Positions 15,217-27,200 of a stretch of DNA of 64,000 nt are shown piece by piece. Source of the DNA: Sclerodactyla briareus (lineage: Eukaryota; Echinodermata; Holothuroidea; Dendrochirotida; Sclerodactylidae); the NCBI GenBank assembly GCA_026419785.1, contig JAODTK010001666.1:124001-188000 (forward strand). The letters run 5' to 3'. Each line of letters opens with the position of its first letter. The first letter of the stretch is position 1. The notes under the pieces were generated by a model. It was not told where the DNA came from and made no database searches. It saw only the letters and a program-made list of their open reading frames with translations. The translations under genes were made by a program, and so were the position numbers.

Positions 15217-18200
15217 CCACAAATTTTTTTGGCCTCCAAATGGTCAATTTTTGATGAATGTCGACCAAACACACAATGTTCATTGACATTTGAGACATTT
15301 TTGACCCTAGAAAGGTCAAGTGTCATTGAAGAAGCACAAAAGGACATTATGTGTCAAATTTCAAATGTATCTCCTACAAAAAAAGTTGAATTTTCACGAT
15401 GCTCACCAGTGTCATCATTGGGTATGGTCTTTTTGGGGTGTTCGGGAGTTCTATGGTCCAAGGTCCCATTTGGGCCTGAGGGCCCATTTTATGAAATTTC
15501 ACACAATGATACTTGTAATGCATCTCCTCCCACGATTTTAATTGATTTTCCATGTTTTGAAGTTCCATGTTAATGTTCTTTGGGTAGAGGGCCATTGGGC
15601 TTGTCCAGGAATTTTAGGCCGAGGTGCCCATTATGTGGAATTACATAGAGCTTCGCCTCCTACAAAGTTTAGTGCACAGTGCTAACATTTGATCATAATG
15701 ATGGTTTGTCAGTCATACCTTCAAGGTGTTTGGGAATTCTTGGTCCAAGATCCCAGTTGGGCCGTAGGGCCCATTTTATGAAATTTCACACAATGGTAGG
15801 TTCTTCACAACCAGGGAATTGATGTCAAGATGTTGTCAAGTTGTTCGATCTGACCAAAAGAACTCTCCTTACATTAAACTCTCCTTACATTATGAATACC
15901 TTGTTTTTCAGGTCTTTACGACCAGGGAATCATTCCATTGTCAATAGTTGTCATTTACCAGAGCAAATGTATTCATGTTACTGAATACCTGTTACAGGAT
16001 TCTTCAGACCAGGGATTGTATTAATGTCAAGATAAGGTTCTTATTCGGGACCAGAGCGAATGCCTCTGTTACTGAAGACCTTGTATATAAGGTTCTTTAG
16101 GACCAGGCAATTAATGTCAAGGTACTGTTGTTCATTCTGTCGGAACAACTTTCGCATGTTACTGAATTCTTGTTTGCAGGGTCTTTACGACCAGGGTATC
16201 AATGTCAAGATACCTTTGTTCATTCTGACCGGCGCAACCCTCCTGATGTGGCTGATAACTTTTCCTGAGGCGGGCCGGACTCCATCATACCATGGCCCCT
16301 CCCGCCCGACTACCGGCCCTCCAAAAATAAGAAGCTGAACCAGGCCCTGACCCCAGAGGAGTTGGGCCAAGAGGAGGGGCTGAAGGACTGATAGCATGGT
16401 CAACTGAAAAAACGAAGAGGCGGATGAGACTGGAGTCATGGCACTGGAGAATAATGGTAGGTCCTTAAATATGGGGAAAGGTGGCTAAAAAAACTTGGTC
16501 AGCCCATAGGTAGTCTTTATATGTGAAATTGCAGCGCATCCGAACTCCGCGGCTAGACTAATAACAGGCAAATTTAAAGTTCCAGCATAATCTCTTGTTG
16601 CAGCACTCCATTGGCTCCCTGTTGTTATTTTAAAGTGTCAGACTTGTTTGTTGTGCTCTCACCACAGGTTCCCAATCGTATATTAGGGATTTCTTATGTT
16701 CATATAAACCCTCCAGATGTCTACGTGGGGGGAGGGGAGGGGGGGTAGGTGGCCAATCTTTCCATAGGTGGCTTCCATACAATGGTCCTTTGTTACATGT
16801 TTTTTCATGGTATCCTTTGTTCACACACATCCATCTACGGGGTTCTATTCAAGGTTTCCTGAAAATAGGCTTTGGCGCTCAGAGACAGACTTTATGCCAC
16901 TACGGACTGAACTTTACAATACTCAGAGAGGGTGTCACACCCCCGATATTTATGCCCCTGGTGGGAACGTAGCTGCACATGTAGAACACCACTCTCGTCC
17001 ATCAGAGGAGAACATTGAATAACAGTCCTGGGTGTAGGAATCTGGCATGCCTTTCTCGAGCTCTGGACACTATATGAGTCAAGAAGGCCAAATTTGGCCT
17101 TAAGGGGATGGCCAAGGAGATATGAGGTAGTCTCACCGTCCTAGATTCATCATATGACTAAAAAAACTAGGAGAGTTGTTTTATTTTTTTCGTCTAATTC
17201 ACTTTCTCAAAGTTCTACTTAGGCAAGTTTGCCCAGACTGATATGACAGTCTTTGTGGGAGGATGGGGTAGAGGGGGTGAAGTCCTGTTCGGTGCATGTC
17301 AATGTCTGGTAATGTGGAGTTTCAGGCACTACCTAACTGGTGGGAACTGGCAGCAGTACCGTACGCAGGGATTTGTCATAGGGGGGGGGGGGGGGTTTGA
17401 GGTCGACTCAGGAAGTGCGCTCTCATAAATGGCCTCACCATCCCTATTGGCAAATTTAGGGGCTGCTGCCAATATTCTATAACAGTAGCAAAACTACTGA
17501 CTACAAAATCAGTTTTTGTGTTAATTTTTTTTTTGATTAATTGGGTCATGAGGGGTGGGGGTCTGAATGTGATGTGGAGTAAACAAAGAACTTGTTAGAA
17601 GAATTGTCAAACAAAGGGGGACCATCGAGACCAGGAAAAAACCTGGAAAACCTCTTCAATTGGCCCGAGTCATCTCACTTCAAAGACATTCAGGGTGATT
17701 CGCGAAACCATTCCAAACTTCAACCACGTTCAATTCCACATTCGTTCAGCGGTATCTCGGCCTCCATGTAATATTTTAGCTTCTGCTACCATAACTTGAA
17801 CTTCTCAATATCGTCTACAGAAGGGAAAAGAGCCGTCAGAGCGTCATCGAGAGTAGGAAAAATCTCAACTTCCCAACTGTCCAGTCCTGCCTGAAGTCGT
17901 GGATGTACGTTAGCATGGCCCTGTGGATGTCAGTGTTGAACCTGAGGAACAGTTTTTTCCTGGCGAGATACGACCCATGGATCAGACAGATGGCTCTGAC
18001 TTGACCACGAAGTCGGTAGGTAGTCTTCATTTGTTGGGGTCATGAACACTCCTTGGCCAGATTGGACCCCTACACTTTGGTAATGTGTGCGTCAACAGGG
18101 TCCAACGAGGAAGGAAAATTGATTGCTCTTCCCATAAAATGACCGTTCCCTGCCGATTTATGCACTGAAATAACCTATAATAAAGATTGCACCACAAAAT

Positions 18201-21200
18201 TCACTCGACCCTGCGCCTCCCCTCATACTCATTAATATTGTCTGATATTTGAATATAATATATATCATCGAGCGGGAAAGTATCTCCCAGGCATTGCCCT
18301 GATCACAGGAACTGGTATGCTCTCCAACAGTCACGAGATTAGGCTCCTTGCTCGCCAGCAATCCCAGAGATAAAAAAAGCTTGCTCCTCAACAATCCCAG
18401 AGATTACGCTGCTGTTATCGCAAGCACATTCTGTATTCAGATTCTTCACGGGTCCCCCAGTTAATGTTCAGGCACAGCTGCGTTGATGAATCTGTATAGT
18501 GCCATTGACAGTCACAACCTTTTCATTTACAGTCCAGAGTACTACCTGCTTTCCAGTCCAATTTTCAATACTTAGAATACTTAAGAGAAAAAAAAAAAAA
18601 AAAAAATGAAGTCAAAAGTTAATGGGTAAAAATCGGATGGATTCCATGGGGGAGGGGGGAAGGGGGGAGGGTGAGGTACAGATATCGGGGGGGGGGGGGG
18701 GGGGGGGGGGGGAGGGGGGAAGGGTGAGGTACAGATATTGAGTCAGATGTTTAGCCGGCACTCAAATTGGGCTGGTGGCAACCCTGATTATGAATGATGC
18801 CAGGCTATATGTTTCATTGCCCAATTCAAATAGGGATTCAAACACATTGTTCACTTCAATTTCTAGGAGTCCAATTCATTGCGCAGATTGCACTCAACAA
18901 TTTGTTATATGTCTCAACATCTTTGGAGGCCCGTGTGACAACGGAGGTAGGGCTGTTATGCCACATACGTGCCAGTTTAAAAAGACAAAGTTTGAGAGGT
19001 TGAGTTTTTGTAGTTGGTTTGATTCTGTTTATATTGGAGATGTCTCCTCCCCTGCAGGAAAACAAACAAATAATCAGTCTGGGACACTACAAAAAGAAAT
19101 ATTTATACTGCATGGGGTGCTCATTGTTCTGATCTAGTACTATTCAACGCAGTGCGTCGTAATCATCCCAGACAGATTCCTAGTATAACCAACAGCATAT
19201 ACCCCATCAGTAAACACTTTTATCACATTTCTAATTTAATATGCCTGTGCAATCTAGCATACCCGCTTGTTCCAAGTTGTTCAGTTTGGTGTTGGAACCT
19301 TCTGGATGGAGTATTACCAACAAATTTTACACCATTATAACTTTGATTCACATAATAAACCTATGTGATCGAGGTGTAAGCCTACCTACCCACTTGCTAC
19401 ATTGCTGTTCAGGCAGAGTATCGTGTCCATCCTAGGAGCTTGCACCAAATATTACCAGCAGATTCCTCAATGTCATTGCATTCAACATCTGTAGGTGCGA
19501 CATGTTCCCTACTTTCACAATACCAGCTTGAGGCTGCGCTCGATATGCTGGACCCCTCTTCACTTATGCTTCTTGTTACAAATGCCACTACAGGAACAAA
19601 ACTAAAATTTGTTAGAATAGGCCATCTTGCAAATTAGGGAAGAAGTGTGGTCATCGGGAAACCCCCCCCCACCCCCCATCTTGATGACCCCAGGGGTGCC
19701 ACTGGCAGCACATGGAAGAAGCCAGAAGACTAGTGATGAACCTCAGCTTTAACCATTACACCATGCTTGAGTCCCTGTGCTGGAGATTGACTTTCCTCAC
19801 ATAATGCTTCTCCCCAATTGCCTTGAAATATTGGTGTTGAAAGTCTTCTGCACATTCCCTGTTTGATATTGTGCACTTCTGACATTTTAACTTGATCAAC
19901 TCATACCCAGAGGCAAAAAGTGGGGGAGGGGGGTCACTAAAGGGTGATAGTGAAATCAAATCAACAGGTTTCCAGGTTCACAAGTTCACAGAGGAGGTTC
20001 AGTAGCACGAGTTCTCTGTACCTGTACAAATATTCTGGGAGCAGCATTGCTTGTGTTATTGGTTACAAATAATCACTTGTATTAACCTAATTATTGGCTA
20101 CAAATAATAAAATGATCAATTGTGTTAACTCAGTGATCCACTATAAATAATGAAACATTCAAGTGTTTTAACTCAGTTTAGTATTAACAAATAATAAAAA
20201 TGTTCAATCGTATCAAACTGGTTATCGGCTACAAATAATGAAATAATCAATTGTGACAACTTAGTTAACGATTTCTAATATTGCAATGATCAATTGTATT
20301 AACTCAATTATTTGCTATAAATATTAAAAATCAATTGTATTGATTCAGTAATCAGCTACAAATAATGAAATATTCAATTGGATTGACTCTTTTTGCTAAA
20401 AATTTTTCAAAAGAATTATGTGTTTTAACTCAGTTTAGTGTTAACTCAGTTAATGGCTACAAATATTAAATTGTTCAATCGTATCAACCTGGTTATCGAC
20501 TGCAAATAATGAAATAATCAATTGTGTGAACTTAGTTGACGACTGCTAATAATAACAAAATCAATTGTATTAACTCAATTATTTGCTATAAATATTAAAA
20601 TAATCAAATTAAATATAATCAATTGTATAAATTCAGTAATCAGCTACAAGTAATGAAATAATCAATTGTATTACCTCAGTTATCCATAGAATGGGCCAAA
20701 AAACATTGCAGACTAACAGAATATTCATTTGTTGACAACTTTTCATCTGAGAACGACCATATCTCATAGTGGCATGAGGATTAATTGGCTTGCTACGAAT
20801 GCAGCACAAGGAATTTGGGGGTAGGTTATAGACACACTTTTCAACCCCTGAATTTGCATGCACCTAAGGGGTCCAAGTACTCAAGTAGGGGGTGAAGAAT
20901 TGATATGACACTTTATGGGCAGTAACAGTGTCTTGTCAATTCATATATATGCTAAAATGCTAATAGCCTAGGACCCCACAATCCCCAGAGCTGGCCCTAA
21001 TCCTGCTTCTAGCCTTTTTAATTGGGTTGTGAAAACCTGTGCAGGATTCTTCTATAATAACTGCTTGCTAGACTGACATGCTATGGATTCTGCACTGATG
21101 TTGCTATCAGTCGTTTGCCCAGCGTATCACTAGCCGTGATCAGCACTGGTAGGGGCTGTAACTAGAGCCTGCAACATATCACCTCAACATTCAGATACCA

Positions 21201-24200
21201 GACAGGGGCTGTCTGAATAATAATACAGCAAAATTGCTGGTATTGCTCACAGAGGCTGACACTTCAGCAGTGGACCCTTTAAATATTTGGTTTCATATCC
21301 CTTCAATCTATGCAGTATGCAAGGATTGAGTGTGATGCCTGCAAATTTGGATGAGCCGTTTAGATTGTGACGCATTTGCAGGTTAGTAAGTAGTGCAACT
21401 CATTGAGATACAGGGCTTAGAAATAGCCACTCAAGGGAGCCATAGAGGCATGAGACTATTCAGCCATACATGAAATTTCGCTTTATGAGTCCTTGACAAG
21501 TTTTTGAAATCATTGCAGTTATGACCAGTGTGTGTGCAAGTGTGTGTATGATGTGTGAATTGCTGATGTGTAATGCCTGGCTTGTTACCATGATAACTAG
21601 ACCCTACCTGGAAGGATAGACCTCATACTTGGTATGTGGGATCCCCAATAATAAGTGCCCAATACCTGTTACTTTGGGGTCAGGTGAGAGGTCTTGTAAG
21701 GTCAAGAGATATTGAGTTCAGAGATCAGTTCAGGTTCAGAGTTATTATGCAGCTTTTCTATGGGTAGAACATGAACCCAATTGGTTTCATCCAGGAAAGA
21801 ATTGGAGAATTTTTATTTTGGCCAATTTTAGCTTGTGAAAACAACACCTCGACCAACCCTACCTGGTTGGATGAGGCTCATACGTTATTTGTGGGTTCCC
21901 TGTGATGGGTTCACAAAGTTGACAGTGCTCAGCTTTATCAGTGTCTCCACTTCTTGGTTCCACTGTGATGCAGTGGACTTATGGGGGTTGGCTATGGGAT
22001 ATTTGCAATAAGTCGCGCTGATCAGCTGTGAGCAGTCACTTCGAACTAGAACTTCCGCTCCTCCGGGTTCAGACAAAGTTGTCGGGTCCTGGAGTTTCAC
22101 TGATCGTTCTTTCGAAGGGGTCGTAGAATGGCAATCCCCTGAACAGGTTGGGATTGGTTACACCCCTGCCTTGGTATCTTCCAAGCACTCGAGAAGAAAA
22201 GGCAAGTTATCGCCGGTGCTCATCCACAATCAATACGGCCAGATTCCTTAATGGGTCTTACTTGGCTTCCTGGACCCATAGAGTGCAAATCAAAATCGAG
22301 CTGTCAGATCAAGAGTTGGCTCAGAAGTCGAGGAGTCAGGAGTTAAGCATAACTGAATGCTGTTGCAGCGTTGCTCTCTTAACCACCATTCACATAATTC
22401 TGTTCTATTTCTCTCCACCAGTGAGCCAATACACGACCGTCTTCTCCTTCATCCAATGTACGGGGATCATATTTGCCCCCTTCAATGGTTTGCTCTATGA
22501 CAGGAACAAGAAGAGACACAAGAGTGAGTGAACTATTTACCAAATTCTGACCTAGCATGGCTCCACTGTTTCACAGCAATACATCTATGATTTATTGAGA
22601 AAAATTAAAATACAGCTACTCAGCTTATAGCTTTCCAAAATTCACAGAAGGGCTCAGAACCACCAAAGTAAATGCTACAAAATGGTACCTCACAATAGTA
22701 TTTGAAACTTCACTGGGGACCATTGATGTAGCTTTTCTGCTAAGCCTTCCTGGTCTGTTTTCCAGTCAAATTTTCCCTGTGGACACTAAATAAGCATATC
22801 TTCCATACTGTCATACATGTGCCTAAAGATGCTAAGAATTTAGACACAGGAGACTCCACTGTACATCCTCATGTTATCACAATTTTGACACACGTTGAAA
22901 AATTAACTTTTGTTTGATGATCCAACTCGCAGTTTTTAGCGAGTGTCTACATCGCATGGTACTACGTGATGCTCCATCACATTACAATACAAAAGCATTG
23001 GAGTCATTGTTTTCTCAAAACAAAAGGACTCAACTGGAGGAGACTTGTCTGTGTTGCCACTTCTGACCTGTAACACCGGTTTAACTGGTTTACTAGGAGT
23101 CCCCTCAGTTGCCGCTGCAACCCTGTCAGTCCAAGTGTGCCCTCGCCCTCTCACTCGCCAACCTCCCAAATCTCTTGCATTGGCACGATGTTCATGAATT
23201 ACAAAATAGATGGGAGAAGGAAAACCTCTAAGCTTCCAAAATCTAGAACAAAGAAGCCCTCCTTCTTAGTCTGTCAAAGTTCTGGTCGACCCTGTTCCTA
23301 ATTTCTCTGCCCAAGTTGAAAAAATTTGTACTTTTAAAGGCAATCCTACTACTGAGAGGTTGAGGTACAAAGTGGTCAGATTCATATCAGTCCTGTGAAA
23401 TTGATTCAATGTTTGGTATTCTATTGACCATTATGGAAGTTACCCACTCCCCTCCAGCAAAATTCCAGCCACCCAAGAGTGCCAATGAGGACATCAGCTA
23501 TTGGAAAACTGCACTTGTGATTTATGCCTTATTTTAATGCATAGTGATGAAAAGTATGTTACCTTAGAAGACCTCGTACCGAAGGAATCTGAGTAAGAAT
23601 GTGTACTACAGAAGAAACCTCAAACAAAAGAACTGATCTGATCTGATTGATCAAAGTTGGACGATAGGGACCCCTTAACAAAGGAAACTTGAAACAATTA
23701 AAAAATCCTAGTGAGTACCTATGTCCGTTCTCTGTTATCAAGCGCAAAATTGCAGTAATTACTGTGTAGAGTTTTTCTCAAAGTAAATTAAATAGCTTAA
23801 AAAAGGCAAACATGTAGAACCTCCAAATTTGGGGTGTCCGGTTTAGATATATATTTTGAATGTGCTAGTAAAGTAAAATTGTTACATGACCTTAGGCTGG
23901 AATCAACCCGACTGGAGAAAAAGATGAGTAAAGCTAAACCCATCCATCTACTAAATCTTCTACTTAGACAGGGAACCCCTGTGTGGACCCTACTTGATAG
24001 AAGGATACATATTCCCCATCACATGGTGATCTCCACTCTGGATCTGTGTTCTCTGTCATCGTTCCGAATTCCTGTGATGCCACTCCACTATTTTCACTTT
24101 CGTCTTCCAAGTCGTCATCAGGGCTTTCTTCTATGGGTCGTTCGCGCTAATTCCGTCAATCTGTAAGTCTCATCCGTAGGCCCCAAGGTCTGGCAGTTGT

Positions 24201-27200
24201 CATGGTGACTAAGGGTGAACAATTTCTTGGACACATAAAGGATGAAGGATCTAAATTGTACCTGGACATATGGTCAACCTGAACTGGGAAAAGTTCACTG
24301 CTGGTGGTGAAAGTAAGATAAGTAGTTGGGGGAATTTTTTTCAAAATCTTCCACAGAAGGTCACTCATACTGCCGAACATTGCAAGTTCTTAACAATTAG
24401 AAGGATGCTGGGTGGTCACAGCCTCCCACCCTCTATTAGACTACATTTCAAACAATTTCTACAAGTGAGCACCTGAAGGGCAGTGTGTAGGCCTACATAA
24501 TTTCATGGGAAGAATATGTGCCATGCTGTGCCATTGTTCCTGCTTCCAGCCCCATAGCTGCCCAGACCATAGCACTTTCGCCAAAGAGCATATCCTTCAA
24601 CAGCAACTTTTTCTGGCCCATAGTGAATGTTCTTTCTGGGCAAAATTGTATTTGGCTCAATAAAATATCAAAAGAATAATAATATATATCTTGATAGCTT
24701 TCTGTTTCCACATGGTAGTCAGCAGTAGGTCTAAGTTACTGTAACTGCCAGTTTTTGTACAGGACCAAGCCTTAAACAAAAACTTGACTGTCTTGAAGAC
24801 ACTTGTAAAAACATGATTGAATCATTGTGAAGTATGTTAGTTTCAACCCATTTGCATTGAGTTGGTACCAGTCCCAGGATAGCACAGATCTGTATATTAC
24901 ACCGTTCTGCCAAATCATGTCAGGCAAACTCTGCGTAACATCAAGCGTTTGTTACAGTGCTGGTCCGTTAGTAGTAACCCTAAATTAAAAAAAAGGGTTT
25001 TCTCTGCATGTCTGATACGATGTCTAACACCACAAAATAATAAGATACATTGCGCTGAGGGTCCCAAGATTAGGGACGATAAGCCAGCAGAGTTAAGACA
25101 GGCTTGCGCAATTTGTCCAGTTGTGACAGCTTTATCACGTGCCGTCCTTGTCCATTTAGGTTTTACGTGTGGCTCCTGAGCTCGCCGCCGAATTATTCAG
25201 TACGAAAAATGTGATAACTTTGTTAGAACCAGCCGATTCTAACAAATAAATACAGGAAATATAATTCAAATTATTCCCAGGAGGAAACATATTAGGTCAC
25301 TAACAAACTAAGAGAACCTTCAGAATAAACAGTGAAGATATCACCACCCAGATATGCCAAATTCGGAGAGCAGCCAATCAAAACCGCTCTGGCGCCGTAC
25401 GTTAGCAGTAAGAGGATTATTCCATTTCTACGCAGGTTACCCAAATATTAGTATATCTCGACGTCTGTGCGTATGAAACATGACACGTGGATCAGCTATC
25501 ACATTTCGCGGAATTTCGCTTGTTTTCTTATTTAATTAGCAACAGGAATGCTAGCAACTAATATACGACTTGTTTTCTTTATTAGAGCCCGATTTGAAAA
25601 TTAATGTTGGAACAAAGGGAGTAAGAATGTGAAGTTTCTCAAAGATCTCCAAGTTACTCCTTTGAAATAATGTCGCGGATTGTCCGAGCAGTGAAGAATT
25701 TGTCACAAATGCCAGCACCGGGGACCAATGACGCATGCGCAAGATCTTTCTCCGAACTGGCTTATTGGTAAACTGCACTTTTTAGCAATTCTTACTGTTG
25801 TAATCTGTGCAGGAAATTCCCGCTAGAATTCTGTTTGTGCGATATTTTTAGTGTGTGTGCGCCAATCGTGCAATCCCGCATCATAGCGTAAACACTGGTT
25901 ATGTCTGATGAACATCTCTAATCAGCACTAAGGCAGGTGTATTAGGTGGAAGTGCAGCAGGTAAGGGCGTGGAGCGGTTGCCTAATCCTTCGTGACATTG
26001 GGGGTTAGTCAAGATTGCCATTCCTGAGTACTTCTCATAGTAAGCATCAACTGAAGTAATCCTGTTCCCATGCCTCTGACAACCCCTCTGCACCCCCCAC
26101 CCCGGGTATGAAATCCTCAGGAAGAAAGAATCAATGGCATGATTACAAGTGTTATAGTCACAGTATAGTCAGTGTTCCTGTACCTTGTATTCAGTGCATT
26201 CAGTGCACCTAAACATACCTTGGATGTGGAGTGGGAAAACGGGCTAAGACAAAATCTGTGCTGAATATGTAGTTTGTAGAAGGAGAACCCCTGTTACAAA
26301 ACAAGTATTACTGGGATCTCGAAAAAATAATGGTGCTTTAAAAGTTAAACCTGGTTCCTTTACCGCACGCAGTTGGTATATCATTGATATATTGAGGTAC
26401 CTTGGCTTCATTATGTGCATTATATTTGCAGAAACATTGCAGTTACACAATACAAAATCACTGCATTGCGGTAGAGTATATAGTGCTTCGCACGTGCCAC
26501 CTGTGAAGGGTCTGTCAAGGTGGAATTCCGGTGATGTTCTTGCCGTTAGGCTAGCGGTTAACAACCTTTACAAGGACATTGTGACAAGTAAATGCTAATG
26601 GCATTAAACATACAAAATTAATTATACAAATATGCTGCCTGCCAGGCTTCCTGGTCAGGCTTACCCTCCTCATCACGATCACAACGGTTGAGGTGATGAA
26701 CACAGAACCATAACCAATGGAGCCGGACTCAAACTGCGAAAGTCTCCCAGAATTTCTACCCGGTAGTGCGAGGAGTTGAAAAAAAGTGTAATTTCGCGGA
26801 CCCAATTAGTTGTGTGATGGCCAATTTATCAAAAGCATGAACAGATAGGAACTAGGGAATAGTTTGAAAAAAAGGAGTATCTTCATGCTATCAGTGTCCA
26901 ACCTTCAAAAATTCACAGAGAAAATCTGGAAACGACAGGCACAAAGCAAGTGGTAAATCTCATGGTGGTGGTGATTGCAGCTTGCATTGTGGGGACCTGG
27001 AAACCCCTTACTCCCCATATAGTACGAGGCAGCTCAGAGACATGCCTGTATGCTGTGTACTGCACACCTTGCAACATAGTCTACACATTGCATGATGCAT
27101 TCCGAGGTGGTACATGGTGTGGTTATTTTATATTTCCACTTTGGTTCCCACTCGGGAACTTTGGTTCCGAGGGGGAACCAAGATGGGTGGAAAATCTTTG

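Larger units (their letters stand above)
13057..16179 (+). other. Gene 1 intron between exons b and c
   Basis: It contains repeat family A (13550-13945), family C (14130-14970), family B (15145-15800) and the acceptor-bearing tandem array (15797-16179). No further exon is seen. Confidence 0.65.
18016..22421 (+). other. Gene 1 intron between exons d and e
   Basis: It contains an A run (about 18588-18606), a duplicated block agggtgaggtacagatat on either side of a G run (18660-18740), the minisatellite at 20050-20690 and repeat family C at 21480-21910. No exon is recognised. Confidence 0.65.

Noticed and set aside
26650..26780. Minus-strand exon candidate [19 protein letters not shown] ending at aggag|ggtaag
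   Set aside because: It resembles a membrane segment with a donor, but no partner exon, family motif or convincing alignment to SLC43 helix 1 could be made.
26950..27010. [15 protein letters not shown] as an alternative last helix of gene 1
   Set aside because: VNL followed by a hydrophobic run is tempting, but there is no pyrimidine tract or usable acceptor. The exon at 29264 fits splice site, phase and basic tail better.
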